Part shown: piece after piece, positions 22,124-32,866 of the stretch | Layout: the number at the start of each line of letters is the position of its first letter | Numbering within the stretch: position 1 is the first letter of the stretch | NCBI GenBank assembly: GCA_005765155.1 | Contig: VCCP01000007.1 | Coordinates: 2,187,501 to 2,251,500 of the forward strand | Origin: Zelopaecilomyces penicillatus | Taxonomy: Eukaryota > Ascomycota > Sordariomycetes > Hypocreales > Pseudodiploosporaceae | DNA length: 64,000 bases | Reading direction: 5' to 3' | Notes under the pieces: model-generated | Databases searched by the model: none | The model's input: only the letters and a program-made list of their open reading frames with translations | What the model was told of the DNA's origin: nothing | Program-made: the position numbers and the translations under genes

Positions 22124-23514
22124 TTCCAAACCCAAGATTACACAGCGAGAGAGAGAGAGAAGTATAGAGAGCAAGATGGAAGTGTGTTGAGCGTTGCAGT
22201 GTGGTGCGCGCGTGTGTGCGTGTGTTGTGTGTGTGTGAAGAAGAAGAGGGGAAACCAAGCTTCTAAATGCCAGCTATGCGGTCCCTTTTGAGAGAGCTTT
22301 GTCCAGCTTTAACAGGCGTCATGGTTCGTTCTGGTTGGTCTTTATCCGTCTGCGCCTAATGCGAAACAGTGACGCCACAAGGCTGCCCAGCTGGCATTGC
22401 CATTGGCCTTTGTGCATTGAAGAGGCCTCCGCAGTTGGAGCGAAGCTTTGGGAGTGGGCTGCGCAGCCCTATAGCGCATGATGTGGATGCATTATTTGCG
22501 ATATTGGTGGGCCTTTAGTTATCTGTGTAGTGAAAAGGCTGTCTGACTTGATCTGTGCTTAGTAGATCACTGTGTTTATCAAGGCAGATCTTTTTTTGGG
22601 AGATGAATGTATTTGCTGATGATTTTCCTGGTTTGGTTGAGTGATTGTGGAGTAGTCAGCGCAAGGCAGTGTGAGCATAGCCGAGGAATGATGACGGTAC
22701 TTTTGTTGTACTTTGCTTAATCAAAGCACTGTTTTTCTACCAAATACCGTAAATTATAATATACTTTTTCTCATTCACAAACTCAACATGCCTACTTCTC
22801 ATTTATTTTCAATAGCACAAGCACCCACAGAGGGTCAACCCCGAAGAACGCCTAATCAGTGGGCAGTGGGGGAACGCTGGCTGAGTTTGGTCCAGCATTC
22901 TTTCAGCTCTGGCCCCCAACGTTCTTGGCCCTGTCAGCCCACACGCCCACAAACCCAGACGACTGGGTCAGATTGTGCCTTGGCAGAATGCAGTCGGGGT
23001 TTTATCGATTGAGCCTTATTTTTAAGCTTGGGGTTTAAAGTATTTAACACTCTCCAACTTTCCATTGAGGGGTAATTGGAAGTTCGGGGGTTCATGAGGT
23101 GAGTGCCGCCTAGCAGTCACTCACATAATCATCTACTGTCCCAGTATGAAGAGATGCATGTCAATGACTCGACCATGTTTCATATATTGCAGAATGAATC
23201 TACTTTGAGCGGCAATCTCCAATTTGAAACGTTGGTGACCAGCATTCGCTCAATTTTGCCCCTCACCTACTCATGAGGGGTCATCAATGCGTGAAACAAA
23301 AAGTTCAACCATTGCCGAAGCTTAACGGCAAGTATATGCATGATGTAAACTTTTAATACATTTATGTGCTTTGCCATGTTAATAAATATATACACATTGG
23401 TTCCCCCTGAAGCAAAATAAGTAAACACAATATAGCAGACCCATTTCGTCCACATCGCTCGTAAAGTCATGTTGCTGCCCCCCCCTACACACATCATTTT
23501 TATATCCAGTCCAT
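22124..23514. other. Intergenic region upstream of annexin
   Basis: Contains GA (22147-22160) and GT (about 22211-22237) simple repeats within 120 bases of the annexin ATG. The remainder has only short random frames, including one at 22713-23012, with no domain. The left end should hold the annexin promoter and the right end the GH30 3' flank. Confidence 0.5.
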
Positions 23515-25016
23515 CTACGCCTTTGGCAGAATCCACGTCGTCACAGACTTGGCCTTGACCCGTCCGTTCCACGTCCGCCCACCATCCGTCTGCGTCCCCA
23601 GCTCTACCCAGATATCCTTTCCATACCTATTCTGAATCACCACCGTCCTGCTGCCATCTGGGTTCACCGTCGCGACCGACTCCATGCCTGAGCCGTCAGG
23701 GAACAGATAACTACCCGTGCCGTCGACCACGCGTGCGCCCTTGGGGATGTACTTGCTGAACTGGCCCATCATGTAGTAGTCGATCGTCTTGGTGTAGGAG
23801 CCCGAGTTGGGGTCTACGGTGATCATGCCCGTGCATTGGGCGCAGGCGTCGCCGCCTGATAGCGCTGGGCCGCCGCCGGTCCAGGAACCGAGGGTCCAGG
23901 CGATGATGCCGTTGGCCCAGTTCTGCAGAGGCATGAGGTTGAAGTTGGACGTGTGGAGCCAGTCGGTTGTGCCTGTGGCGGTCCAGCATTCTGTCATGTA
24001 CTGCTCGAGATTAGGGAACTGGTTGTGATAGCGTGTCATGGGCGCCCATCCGTTGGGGTCGTTGCCGGCATAGCAGTGCCAGGCTGCGGCTTGTACGAGG
24101 TTGCCGCCCATCTTTGCCACGGTCTCGGCATAGTCGTAGCGGTCTAGTTCTCTTGTTAGTGATTTTCGTTTTCTAATTACTTCAAAGTAAACTAACCAGT
24201 GTTGTGATCGTAGGCCCAGATCTGGGTGTTCAGTCCGGCGTTCCGGAGAGCGGGCCCCACCTTGTCCCGGACCAGAGCCCCGGACTCGTCGGCGAAAATG
24301 TACAGCGTCGGCATCTGCGCCCTGCTGTTAAGCGGCTCGTTCTGCAGAGTAATAGCATCCACATGAGCACCAGCCCTGTCGTACGCCTGCAGATACTTGA
24401 CGAAATACTGCGCATAGGCATCTTCATACTGGTGGTTCAGGTTATTGTTCTGCGTCGTTCCCGTCAACACCCCGTCGAGCTGCATCCACCCAGGCGGCGC
24501 CCACGGTGATCCCAACAGCGTCATGCTAGGCTGCAGCCTGCGCATCTCCGCCAACATATTCACCATGGCTGTACCTCGATCTCCCAGCTGGAAGCTCGAA
24601 AGACTTGGGTCCGGTCTTCCTCCATTATCCGCATATGAGTACGCCGGGTTGCCCGATAGATCAGAGCTCGCAACAGTATGGCGCATCAAGTTGAAGTTGA
24701 GTCCACTAGACGTCATCAAGTCCCGGAGCACCTCACTTCGCACATTCGCTGGCAGCCTAGCAAATGCCGTCACGGTCGCGTCCGTAACGCAGGCGCCGAA
24801 GCCCTTGACTGTCTGTTTCTTGGCATTTTCGTTGATGGTGAACTTCCAGTTATCTAGACCGGGGTTGCCCGCACCGAGCGCGGGTGCGCTGAATTGGCTA
24901 AACTTGAGGCTTCCATCGGCGGTAGAGGCCCAGGAGACGGCTGGTGCGCGGCGTTCGACGGCGGCTGTGGCGGTGCCCGTCACGGCGAGGACGGCGAGGA
25001 CGGACTGGACGAGCAT
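23515..25016 (-). CDS. Secreted GH30 endo-beta-1,6-glucanase
   Basis: Two exons (24197-25016 and 23515-24143, read leftward, 53-bp intron) encode 482 residues. A signal peptide spans ~1-19. The catalytic barrel shows the GH30 hallmarks: KGFGACVTDA (~71-80), LMRHTVASSDL (~110-120), SPWAPPGWM (~170-178), acid/base Glu ~227 in T-L-Q-N-E-P-L and nucleophile Glu ~325 in M-T-E-C-W. The acceptor was chosen because it restores the conserved A-Y-D-H-N-T-D-R-Y-D-Y. The C-terminal beta-sandwich ends in T-W-I-L-P-K-A. The protein resembles the fungal GH30 beta-1,6-glucanase group (Neg1-like), which cleaves the branched beta-1,6-glucan of fungal walls. Together with the nearby GH64 enzyme it could dismantle both linkage types. 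Confidence 0.93.
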
Positions 25017-25044
25017 CTTGGCTCTGTGTGAGGATTGTCCCTCT

Positions 25045-25072
25045 TATGTATATGTATATGTATATGTATATG
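25045..25072. repeat. (TATATG)n tandem repeat in the GH30 leader
   Basis: Four and a half units of a hexamer ending 29 bases upstream of the GH30 start codon, so probably inside the promoter or leader. Confidence 0.9.
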
Positions 25073-27065
25073 AATAGGCAGGAAGAATGTTGATATTGCT
25101 TCTATTACTGGGTAGTAGTCACGGGTTTCTCCGTGTAGATCGGATGCCAAAATGGATAGGACAGGAGAAGCAGATACCGGTGGGAGATCAACTTTGGTGC
25201 AACAAGCAACGGGATGGTCTCCTTTTATTCAAATCCCAGCTTCGGGGAGCTAGGTAGACGCATCATTGTATCTACTAACAAGCCACAGACAGACATCATA
25301 CCACATCCTTCCATGGACATTACTATCCGGGATAACAAAAAAAGTACAGGAAGCTTACCTACAATACGTACGCGAGTTGCTTCTGGGCCGGGTGGGATTC
25401 GGCCCTCCGGACATTCTTCCGCCCGCCCAGATTCCACCGTTATGGTGCCTCAAACCCTGCATCACTCACCCCAATTCAACACGAGAGAGCCCACGGGTTG
25501 TAACATCAGATGCCGTCCGTCCGTCTCCCCCCGGAGATAAAAGAAGCAAAACAGAGTTTCCACTTCTCTACGTGGCTAGCAACATGTGATAAGCCCTCCC
25601 ACAGTGGCAAAGCCATTCATAGTGAGTAAATGTGGTAATTGGATGTCTAGTACGGTATTACAACACGGCACTGCACAAAACTGTCCATGCTGGGCTAAAA
25701 TCTCACACAAACAAAACACGTGGTGCGGTCGGCCCTTCACTGGGGGGGGGGGGGGATTTAGAACATCCATTGTGTGTAAAAACTCTGTAGTCAGAACCTT
25801 GACCATGATCTTGAATCGGCCCTACCACGGAGCTCTCAGAACGCCCATTTTCCGGGGGGCGGGTGGATCGTGGGGTACAGAACTCGTGGCGTGGAGTCGG
25901 GTGTCGATCCTTGCCTTGGCTAGGATGCTCGGCCGGGTTGGGGGAGGTCCTGAATTATTTCTGTCAGACAAGTATGCGGGGGACTAAATATGTATGTTTT
26001 TCTCATCAATGGTGGTGAATCTGTGTTTATTTCACATTGGTTTGATTACGATCTGGTAAACTTCATTGAATGCTCAAAATACATACACAGCAGGCCATCG
26101 GATAGAATTCAAGAATTACTCATGCATTCCTTCCAGGCATCCAGTATTTCCAAGGCTCAGAACACCTCCGCAACCCGATGTCCGACGGCTCACAAATCCT
26201 CTATAGATGAATCTACTGCAGCCAAGCGGATACACCTCCCCATAACGAAGGATGATGGTGGATGATGGATGATGGATGGCTCTCCATTCCACCAAAACCT
26301 TGGAAGGGTCGTATTCGGAGATCCCCTACTGCCCACTTTTCTTTTCTGTGCACGCACCAAAAAACCTGAGCAAAGATGAGCCCAACTAAGTGCCACTGCA
26401 CTCTTGTGTTTATCCGGAGTGCACAAGTAGAGTCCATAAGGTTGTAATGAGATGTGTGGTTCCTGAGGAACGATGGAGTTTGGCCCATAAACACACTTTC
26501 TCTCTCTGGGTCTAGATACGTACGTGTATGTGCACATATCGTTCATTTCGCCACAGTTCGCAGACTGTCTCGACTTGATCGGGAATGCTTAACCCTACAT
26601 AAGGCACAAGAATTGACTGGTTCCCAATGATGGAAGCGTACCTCATGTATGCGCATCAGAAGGCACAACAAATGGCACAGTACTGGGTATACTGCTGGTC
26701 AGTCCTTGTCCGGATAAATATCCTTACATCCCACCTGCCCAACACCAGCACCAGTAAGCAACATCTACATAGCACTACACAATCCCAGCTTGCCCATTAT
26801 ATTCATTTCTATCGTTAAAATTCATCTACTCATCACATATACCAACCAAATCACCTGCAATTCCAACACGGAATTCAGTTTAAATAAGTACCAGTGAGCC
26901 TGCGGTGAGACATTCCTCACTCATCTACACCTAATTATCCAGCATCCCAAATTCCGGTATCAGGAATCCCCCTAGGCAAGCCACTGCCTGTCGTTCCCCG
27001 CATCGCCTGCAAAACAGGCAGGTCACCCTAAATAGGTAAGAGGTTAAACCCCCCCTGGTTTTCGT

Positions 27066-27313
27066 TTAGCTCTTGAGCATGCCGGAGCTGCATGCCCTGT
27101 ATAAACAGCCTTGTAGCCTTGTAAGCGGTGCAACCAGGGCAGCCGCCTCATCTGGAAGGATTCAAGACACCGCTTGGACAATGTAGTCTTACCTATCCGT
27201 GCAGTAAGTAATCTATTCACATCTTCCATGTCTTCTCCCCATGATTTCTCCCCGCAATATGATAGCCCAGGGAGTGCAATCCCACGCTCATCGCCGGAGC
27301 TAGAGCCGTGCAT
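27066..27313 (-). CDS. Candidate small spliced gene, 68 residues (weak)
   Basis: Exon 27193-27313 starts with an ATG (M-H-G-S-S-S-G-D-E-R-G) and ends at a good GTAAGA donor. A CTTCCAG acceptor 41 bases on opens exon 27066-27151, giving ...T-A-R-I-D-E-A-A-A-L-V-A-P-L-T and a stop after 68 residues. The joined frame looks more protein-like than the unspliced one, but the intron is short, no branch site is obvious and no family is recognised. It may equally be a fragment of an old gene. Confidence 0.2.
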
Positions 27314-29496
27314 ATGTCCGCGTGATGTACTCTGGATAATCTAGGTATCCAGGAGTGAGAAAACCACACAAACGGTTACACATATTATTGTAGTCAGGGC
27401 TCGTGGTTATTCCATCGGGGAGCATCGGCCCAATCCGCTATTGTGCTCCGTGCCCATCCTTATGACGCCCACGCTCTGCTGTCTTGAGCCGCTTTCGGCG
27501 ATTGATGCCTACCCTGGACTATTGCGGCAGCATTGATTTCATATTCAAACAAAAAAAAGCGGCCTTGCTCAATTTCTGTTTTACTCACCATATGAAGTAG
27601 TATTATAACCGCTTTTACAACAATGTCCAATTATCAAGAGCTGCCAAACTTGATGTGACAGATTATTTGAAGCATCCACACCCAGTTATCCTTCATTCTT
27701 GTTATTCATCCACCAATTAACAGCCCTAGCAAATCCTTGAGTCCCTGTTCGTCTCTGACGCATGATAGATTGCTAATACGAGCACGTTTTCAAAGTTCCA
27801 CTTCAATCCCATTTTGATGACTGGGTTGAACACACCCCCTTGCTAGTTGATTAAGCTGTAGCTGTATAAGCTGCACTTAGGGGGATTGAACTGTATAAGT
27901 AGATAGGCCATACCCGGGCTATTTGAACGGGGCAGACATCATTGAATTCAAGTTTTTTTTTTTTTCCCCTTCTACCCAAGAATTTTCCAGTGCATTCAAA
28001 AGACTAGCTATTAAAAAGCTGTCTTCTTTATCAGATCAGTTATGGGATGATCAATTGATCCCTCAAGTTCAATTCATCATATCGCCGCTTCGTGGCTTTT
28101 CTTGCCCATTCAATCCTTGCGGACTACGCTGGCTACGCAACTACCCTAAAATCACCGTGCAGTTCTGTGGGTGGTGTTGGTGTTGTTGTGTGTGTTGTTT
28201 TCCCCTTATCAAACCATGTTTGTAAACATTTAGAGTCTGAATTTCAATATTATGTTGCCAATCTCATATAATAAAGGTCACGATTCCTAGAAGTTCCCGT
28301 AGCACAATTGAATTACGAACACGTCCAGAGTTATAACCCCAAGTAAGGCGAATTATTAATAGTGATATATTTATGTAGTGTTTATTTTACAAGTTTTGAT
28401 ACCGATGGGCGATGGGAGATAGCATGTCAATAGGGTAAATTAATCTACCGCCGCTTTCACTTAAAGAGCTCGAAGAGTTTGATCATAATCTAATAAAATA
28501 CCTTGGTAGCAAGATAATACAGTAAAAGATATAAAGTAGTTTCTTTTACTAGAGTGCGAGTCAACTTTTGTTTTAGTAGAGTCCGATATCAAATATGTAG
28601 GAATATATTCAACTAAAGATGTTGTTCGTCTCATGACATGGTAGCGGTGGTTTTTTCCACCTCATTGCATGTCCATCATTTCTCATAAAGTATATGTCGA
28701 GGTAGCGCTGAAGTGAATCTAGACCTGGCACCCATTGTCTTCAAAATTGCCGATGTATCACATATGCTGCCCAGCTTATCCCTGCACCTGCAAACCCACA
28801 GCATCAACTTCCCAATTGTGTAATGCCATCCACGGCCTACGACGCCTCTCATCGTAAAGCCCGGGCTTGTGTTCGCCACATTCCCCAGCATATCTATTTC
28901 GCTTTCAGACGTTCCAATGCCAGAAAAAGGCCCGACTATGGCCAACTCAAAAAGGGTAGCAAAGGCGTTCATCGTCGATTGATTCTACCGACACGAGCAA
29001 AACGTCGACGATGACACAATAATAAGCGATATCCCAAGGATGACAACGTCAACGGCTGTATCAAAGTCCTTGTAGCAATCGCCAAAACTTGGCCCCCCGG
29101 AATGAGCAGCTCAATTATTCCGGCTGGGCGGGGGCGGTCGGCGGGATATGCGCAGATGATCACCGGTCAATGCGATAAAAAGGCCGAATCACCCACCGAG
29201 ATATTGAGCAGGTTCAACATAATGGAGGGGATGCCTGTACAAGAAGATTAGGGGCTGATGCTTGTAAGCCCCTCGTATCCAGAGGGCGCATCAAGCTGTC
29301 AAGGTTGGAAGAGACAGTCAAGATGGCCTCGGATAATCCAAGAAATGTTGCCAACATCTTCCAGGAGTGATGCATATTTTGTCCAGGGCAAGTTCGCACT
29401 TGACTTCACGCATCGAGTCTGCTGGGCAGCTCAAATCCATCAAGCCATATAACAGACCCGACTAGCAAATTGAATCCATATTTCCGGTCAGTTCGC

Positions 29497-30641
29497 TTAT
29501 CCCAACGCAGGACCAAACACATCATCTGAAGTCTCTAGTTTCCGCCGCTTAGAGTCCCTCAGTTCTTCTCCGAATATCCCTCCGTCAGCCAGCCCAGTTG
29601 GCTTCTTCGGCTTGGCGACTGCCTGCTCGCGTCTCGATTTTTGCAGAGCCACTAGGTCGGCTCGATCTGGGTCACGGCACCGTTGCAGCTTCTTACGTAG
29701 TGGCTTCATCGACTTGACAACCTCGGGCTGTTTCGTTTGTTAGCTGAAGTTGTTCCCCCCAAAAAGACTTATATGAAAACAAGCACGATCTGTCGTGAAG
29801 CTGCACTTACCGTCTCCCAGTAATTCTTCATCCGCTCTGGGGGCTCCTGCTCCATCATCGTCTTGCAGCCCTCCAAAATCTTTATGATTTTCTCTCGCAT
29901 AGCGCTGCTCTCCTCCCGCAAGTGTCCGCTGTTCCCATTCGCAGTTTGACCTGCAGGAGGAATCAAGATGTCGACCAGCCCCGCATCCACCATCATCAGC
30001 GATGCCATCATAATCTGGCTAGGCGTGTAGTGGAAATATACATCTGTAAGAAGCGGGCTAAATTTGAGGATATCTCGTGCTTTAGCATGCGCCATAACGA
30101 TCCGACTCTCCTCCTCCGGCCTCTGTTTCCGAAGCTCCAGTATAGCGCCCTCCAACGCGCGAAACGGATGTCGCACATCAAACGCAAACCTCATGCCCTG
30201 ACATAGCAAAAACTCCCCCGCTAGAATTTGCTCGCTCGTCGTGTTGGGAAACATCTCTGCCAGCTTAGCCAGCCGGTAGTAGAACCCTTCCGCCTTGCAC
30301 CCAAAGAACAGCGACGTTTTCAGTAGTTCAGTCGGCGGGTACGTCATAACCGAGTTGGTCACGTAGAAGCGCCGCAGGAAGATGGCAGCTGTGGCTCGAA
30401 TCTCCGTCGGGAGCTCGCAGAATTGGGCTGCTCGAATCAGCTCGGTGGTAAAGAACTGGACAAGTTTGCGCTCTTCTTCTGGGGTGAGGAAGTCGGGGGC
30501 GGATTCGGGCGCGAAACGCGGCGCAATCTGCTGCTTGGCGAGAGAATTTGTCTTTGATCGCAGCTCTTCGAGACTGGAGGGTGAGAATGACCAGAACCGG
30601 AACTGGCTGGACTGCCGGTAGCGTTCATCTTCGGTTGCCAT
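29497..30641 (-). CDS. CCL1: Cyclin H-like protein (TFIIH / CDK-activating kinase subunit)
   Basis: Partner cyclin of the Cdk7/Kin28-type kinase, which phosphorylates the RNA polymerase II C-terminal domain within TFIIH. Two exons (29811-30641 and 29497-29727, read leftward, 83-bp intron) encode 353 residues. The start at 30641 gives M-A-T-E-D-E-R-Y-R-Q-S-S-Q-F-R-F-W-S-F, the signature N-terminus of this cyclin; an upstream in-frame ATG at 30713 would only add a tail. The cyclin box spans ~85-250: A-T-A-A-I-F-L-R-R-F-Y, then F-G-C-K-A-E (usual L-A-C-K-x-E), then the second fold with D-V-Y-F-H-Y-T-P-S-Q-I-M-M-A-S-L. The second exon is a basic tail with K/R-rich and nuclear-signal-like stretches. 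Confidence 0.92.
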
Positions 30642-31500
30642 GATGGGAGATGATGCTGATTCGGGAAGAATTATGAGTGGCAGGTAATCAGGCGGATTGA
30701 GAACCGCTATCAATGGCTGAAGCAGAAAAGTATCCGTAGTGTGGTGGTGTTTGAGTGTGATGTAGAAAAAGAGAAAAAGTCAACAAGTCGACTCAGAAGC
30801 TCAGCAAGCTTGAAGTCTACTATTAGTTATCCAATCCGAGTACCACTGCAGCTGTTCGTTAGAGCAGCCGCTTGGAGCGCCAAGGTCACTGAAAGACACG
30901 TGACTCCGTGCAACACTCGCGGATGGTGTAGTGTCGCGCTGTCATGTTGCAGTCACGGGGAATTTCTCATGAAAGTTTCGCATCGTAACACTACAAGTTC
31001 GATGTAGTGAATCATAGTGGTAAGTGTACATAAAGCATCAATGCACTCGGTGTGAATTTGTCGAATTACATTGGCATTTCTAGATTTGTAGTGAACACAT
31101 CATGGAGAAAAGGGTCGCATTCATCCGGCTTCCTCTATACTTTGTACTGCATCATCAGATTCAAGTAGCGCTTTGCGATGTCATAAAAACGCTAGCTCTC
31201 AAGCAGCTTCTCCCATTTTTGTGCTTCAACATCAGACTTTGACGATATTTCGCTTTATCAGCCATCTTCAAAGTCATGTGTTTCATGATTGCTATTTCGT
31301 AGGCCAATCGTGGCTCTCCCAATCCGTGTTTCCCCACCAATGTCCCGACGCATAAATTCGTAATGTTTTTGGTCATGTTCATACATGTGTGAACAGACAA
31401 TACCTTCCCTTGATACTAGTAATACACAAATTCCTCCCGTGACCGATGTTAAAACAAAACAAGAACAAAAACTCAATAATCAGCAAAATCATGATACTAG
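30642..31500. other. Intergenic region
   Basis: Contains the cyclin-gene promoter and the 3' flank of the BAR-domain gene. No gene is seen. Confidence 0.5.
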
Positions 31501-32866
31501 CTAGAACCTCTTGGCGGGAACTGGAGGTGGCGGGGGCTTCTTGGCTCTGTTGACCGGAGGTGGAGGTGCTCGTTTCGTTTCTGGCACATTGCTGCCGCCA
31601 TGAATACTGCCAAAGCTCGTTGCCGGGCTGACACTGCGGTGTCCCCATCCAGGACTGATACCGCCACTGCAGGTTGACGTATCATCTGCAAAGACGTCGT
31701 CTCCTCTGCCACTGCTCACGACAGATTCGGTGGCGGAGCGGCTCAGTGTGCCGATTGTACCTCGAACATTGACGGAAGGCGCTCGCATGGGCTCAAAGGT
31801 GGCAGCTCTCGGGACAGATGGCCTTGACATGGGAGGAGGGGGAGGTGCTGCTGGGCGCAACCTGGCGGTCTGAACAGCCTGATAGCTAGGCACCGCGTGA
31901 CTCTGATAGCCTTCGGTGATGGTTGAACGACGTGGTGACTGCCAAGTAGCGTCGGAGCGCGTGCGATGCAGGGTGTGGTCATGAGCATCCTGTGATGTGG
32001 GACGGGCGATACCTGAGCGTGCCAATGATTGTCGCACACGTCGGAGTCTCTCTGCAGCGCGCTCATGGTAATCCAACTCAGCATCGAGGAAAGATGTGAG
32101 AGCATCTACACTGTCAGACTCGGCCTCCTTGATATCCTGCATGCGGCGAAACACGTCTTCAGTGGAGTCATCAAACTTTTCCTTGTTGATGCGCAGCTCT
32201 TCTTCCAGGCGAACGTCGTCCCGCTTGGCTTTCTGGATCTTGCCCATGGTGGCATCGTAGGCAAGACGGCGGTTCTCAAGCTTCTTGCGAGAGCCCTATT
32301 TACCCAAATAAGTGTCAGATAAAGTGATCCATAGAAATACAGTATGGCTTAGAGAGCCCAATTAAGCACGTACCTGATACTCCTTCATCATGATGGCGTT
32401 TCTCTCGAGATGCTGTGTCCACGTAGCGGTTGCGCAGTCCAGATAGCTGCTCTGCAGCTCGGCAATGTGCTCGTTGGCACTTCCAAAGGACTGGAGACAC
32501 TGGCCAAACTCCGACTCTGGGGTAAAGTCCTCGCTGTGAGCCACCATGGTGCGGCCGAGAACAGACATGGGAGCGCTGCGGTTCCTGTCTTCGAGAGCAT
32601 CGCATCGGCGGCCTACCCATCGGGTATAGACATTCATAGATTTCTGAAGGCGCTCGACTCCTGCAAAAGGTACATCTGTTAGCAAAGCACTCTTTCAAAG
32701 AAGGCGAAAGAAGCAAGCAAGCATAACGAGGCCACCAACCTTCATGACGAAGCTCCATTTCTGCCTGGAGAGATGTAAACTCGTCCGTCTGCGTCGCCTT
32801 GGCTTCTGCGCCCATCCGTTCGCCGGCCCACTGCACGGCACGATCGAGTTTCCTGGTCAGATGCAT
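31501..32866 (-). CDS. BAR-domain membrane-curvature protein with proline-rich tail
   Basis: Three exons (32740-32866, 32374-32660, 31501-32295, read leftward) encode 402 residues. Residues ~1-20 form a basic amphipathic segment (M-H-L-T-R-K-L-D-R...), and ~25-235 is a helical BAR domain typical of fungal endophilin/amphiphysin-like proteins: MELRHEG, ERLQKSMNVY, DFTPESEFGQCL, MMKEYQGSRKKLENRRLAYD, FRRMQDIKEAESDSV, LDAELDYHERA. BAR dimers sense or generate curvature in endocytosis and traffic. The tail (~240-402) is disordered, Ser/Arg-rich, with polyproline blocks (A-P-P-P-P-P-M; K-P-P-P-P-P-V-P-A-K) that suit SH3-domain partners. No SH3 domain of its own is visible, although many relatives end in one. 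Confidence 0.9.

Larger units (their letters stand above)
25017..29496. other. Long intergenic region
   Basis: About 4.5 kb with no secure gene. A (TATATG)n tract at 25045-25072 sits 29 bases upstream of the GH30 ATG, and a 14-base G run at 25742-25755. A possible two-exon micro-gene at 27066-27313 is listed separately. From about 27,500 to 28,650 the DNA is A+T-rich. Between 28,676 and 29,400 the minus strand has several short frames with hydrophobic stretches in different frames, which could be a decayed membrane-protein gene. Confidence 0.45.

Noticed and set aside
21610..22291. Long plus-strand frames opposite the annexin N-terminal exon
   Set aside because: Produced by the repetitive Pro/Gly/Gln codons on the other strand; low-complexity Val/Arg/Leu-rich products.
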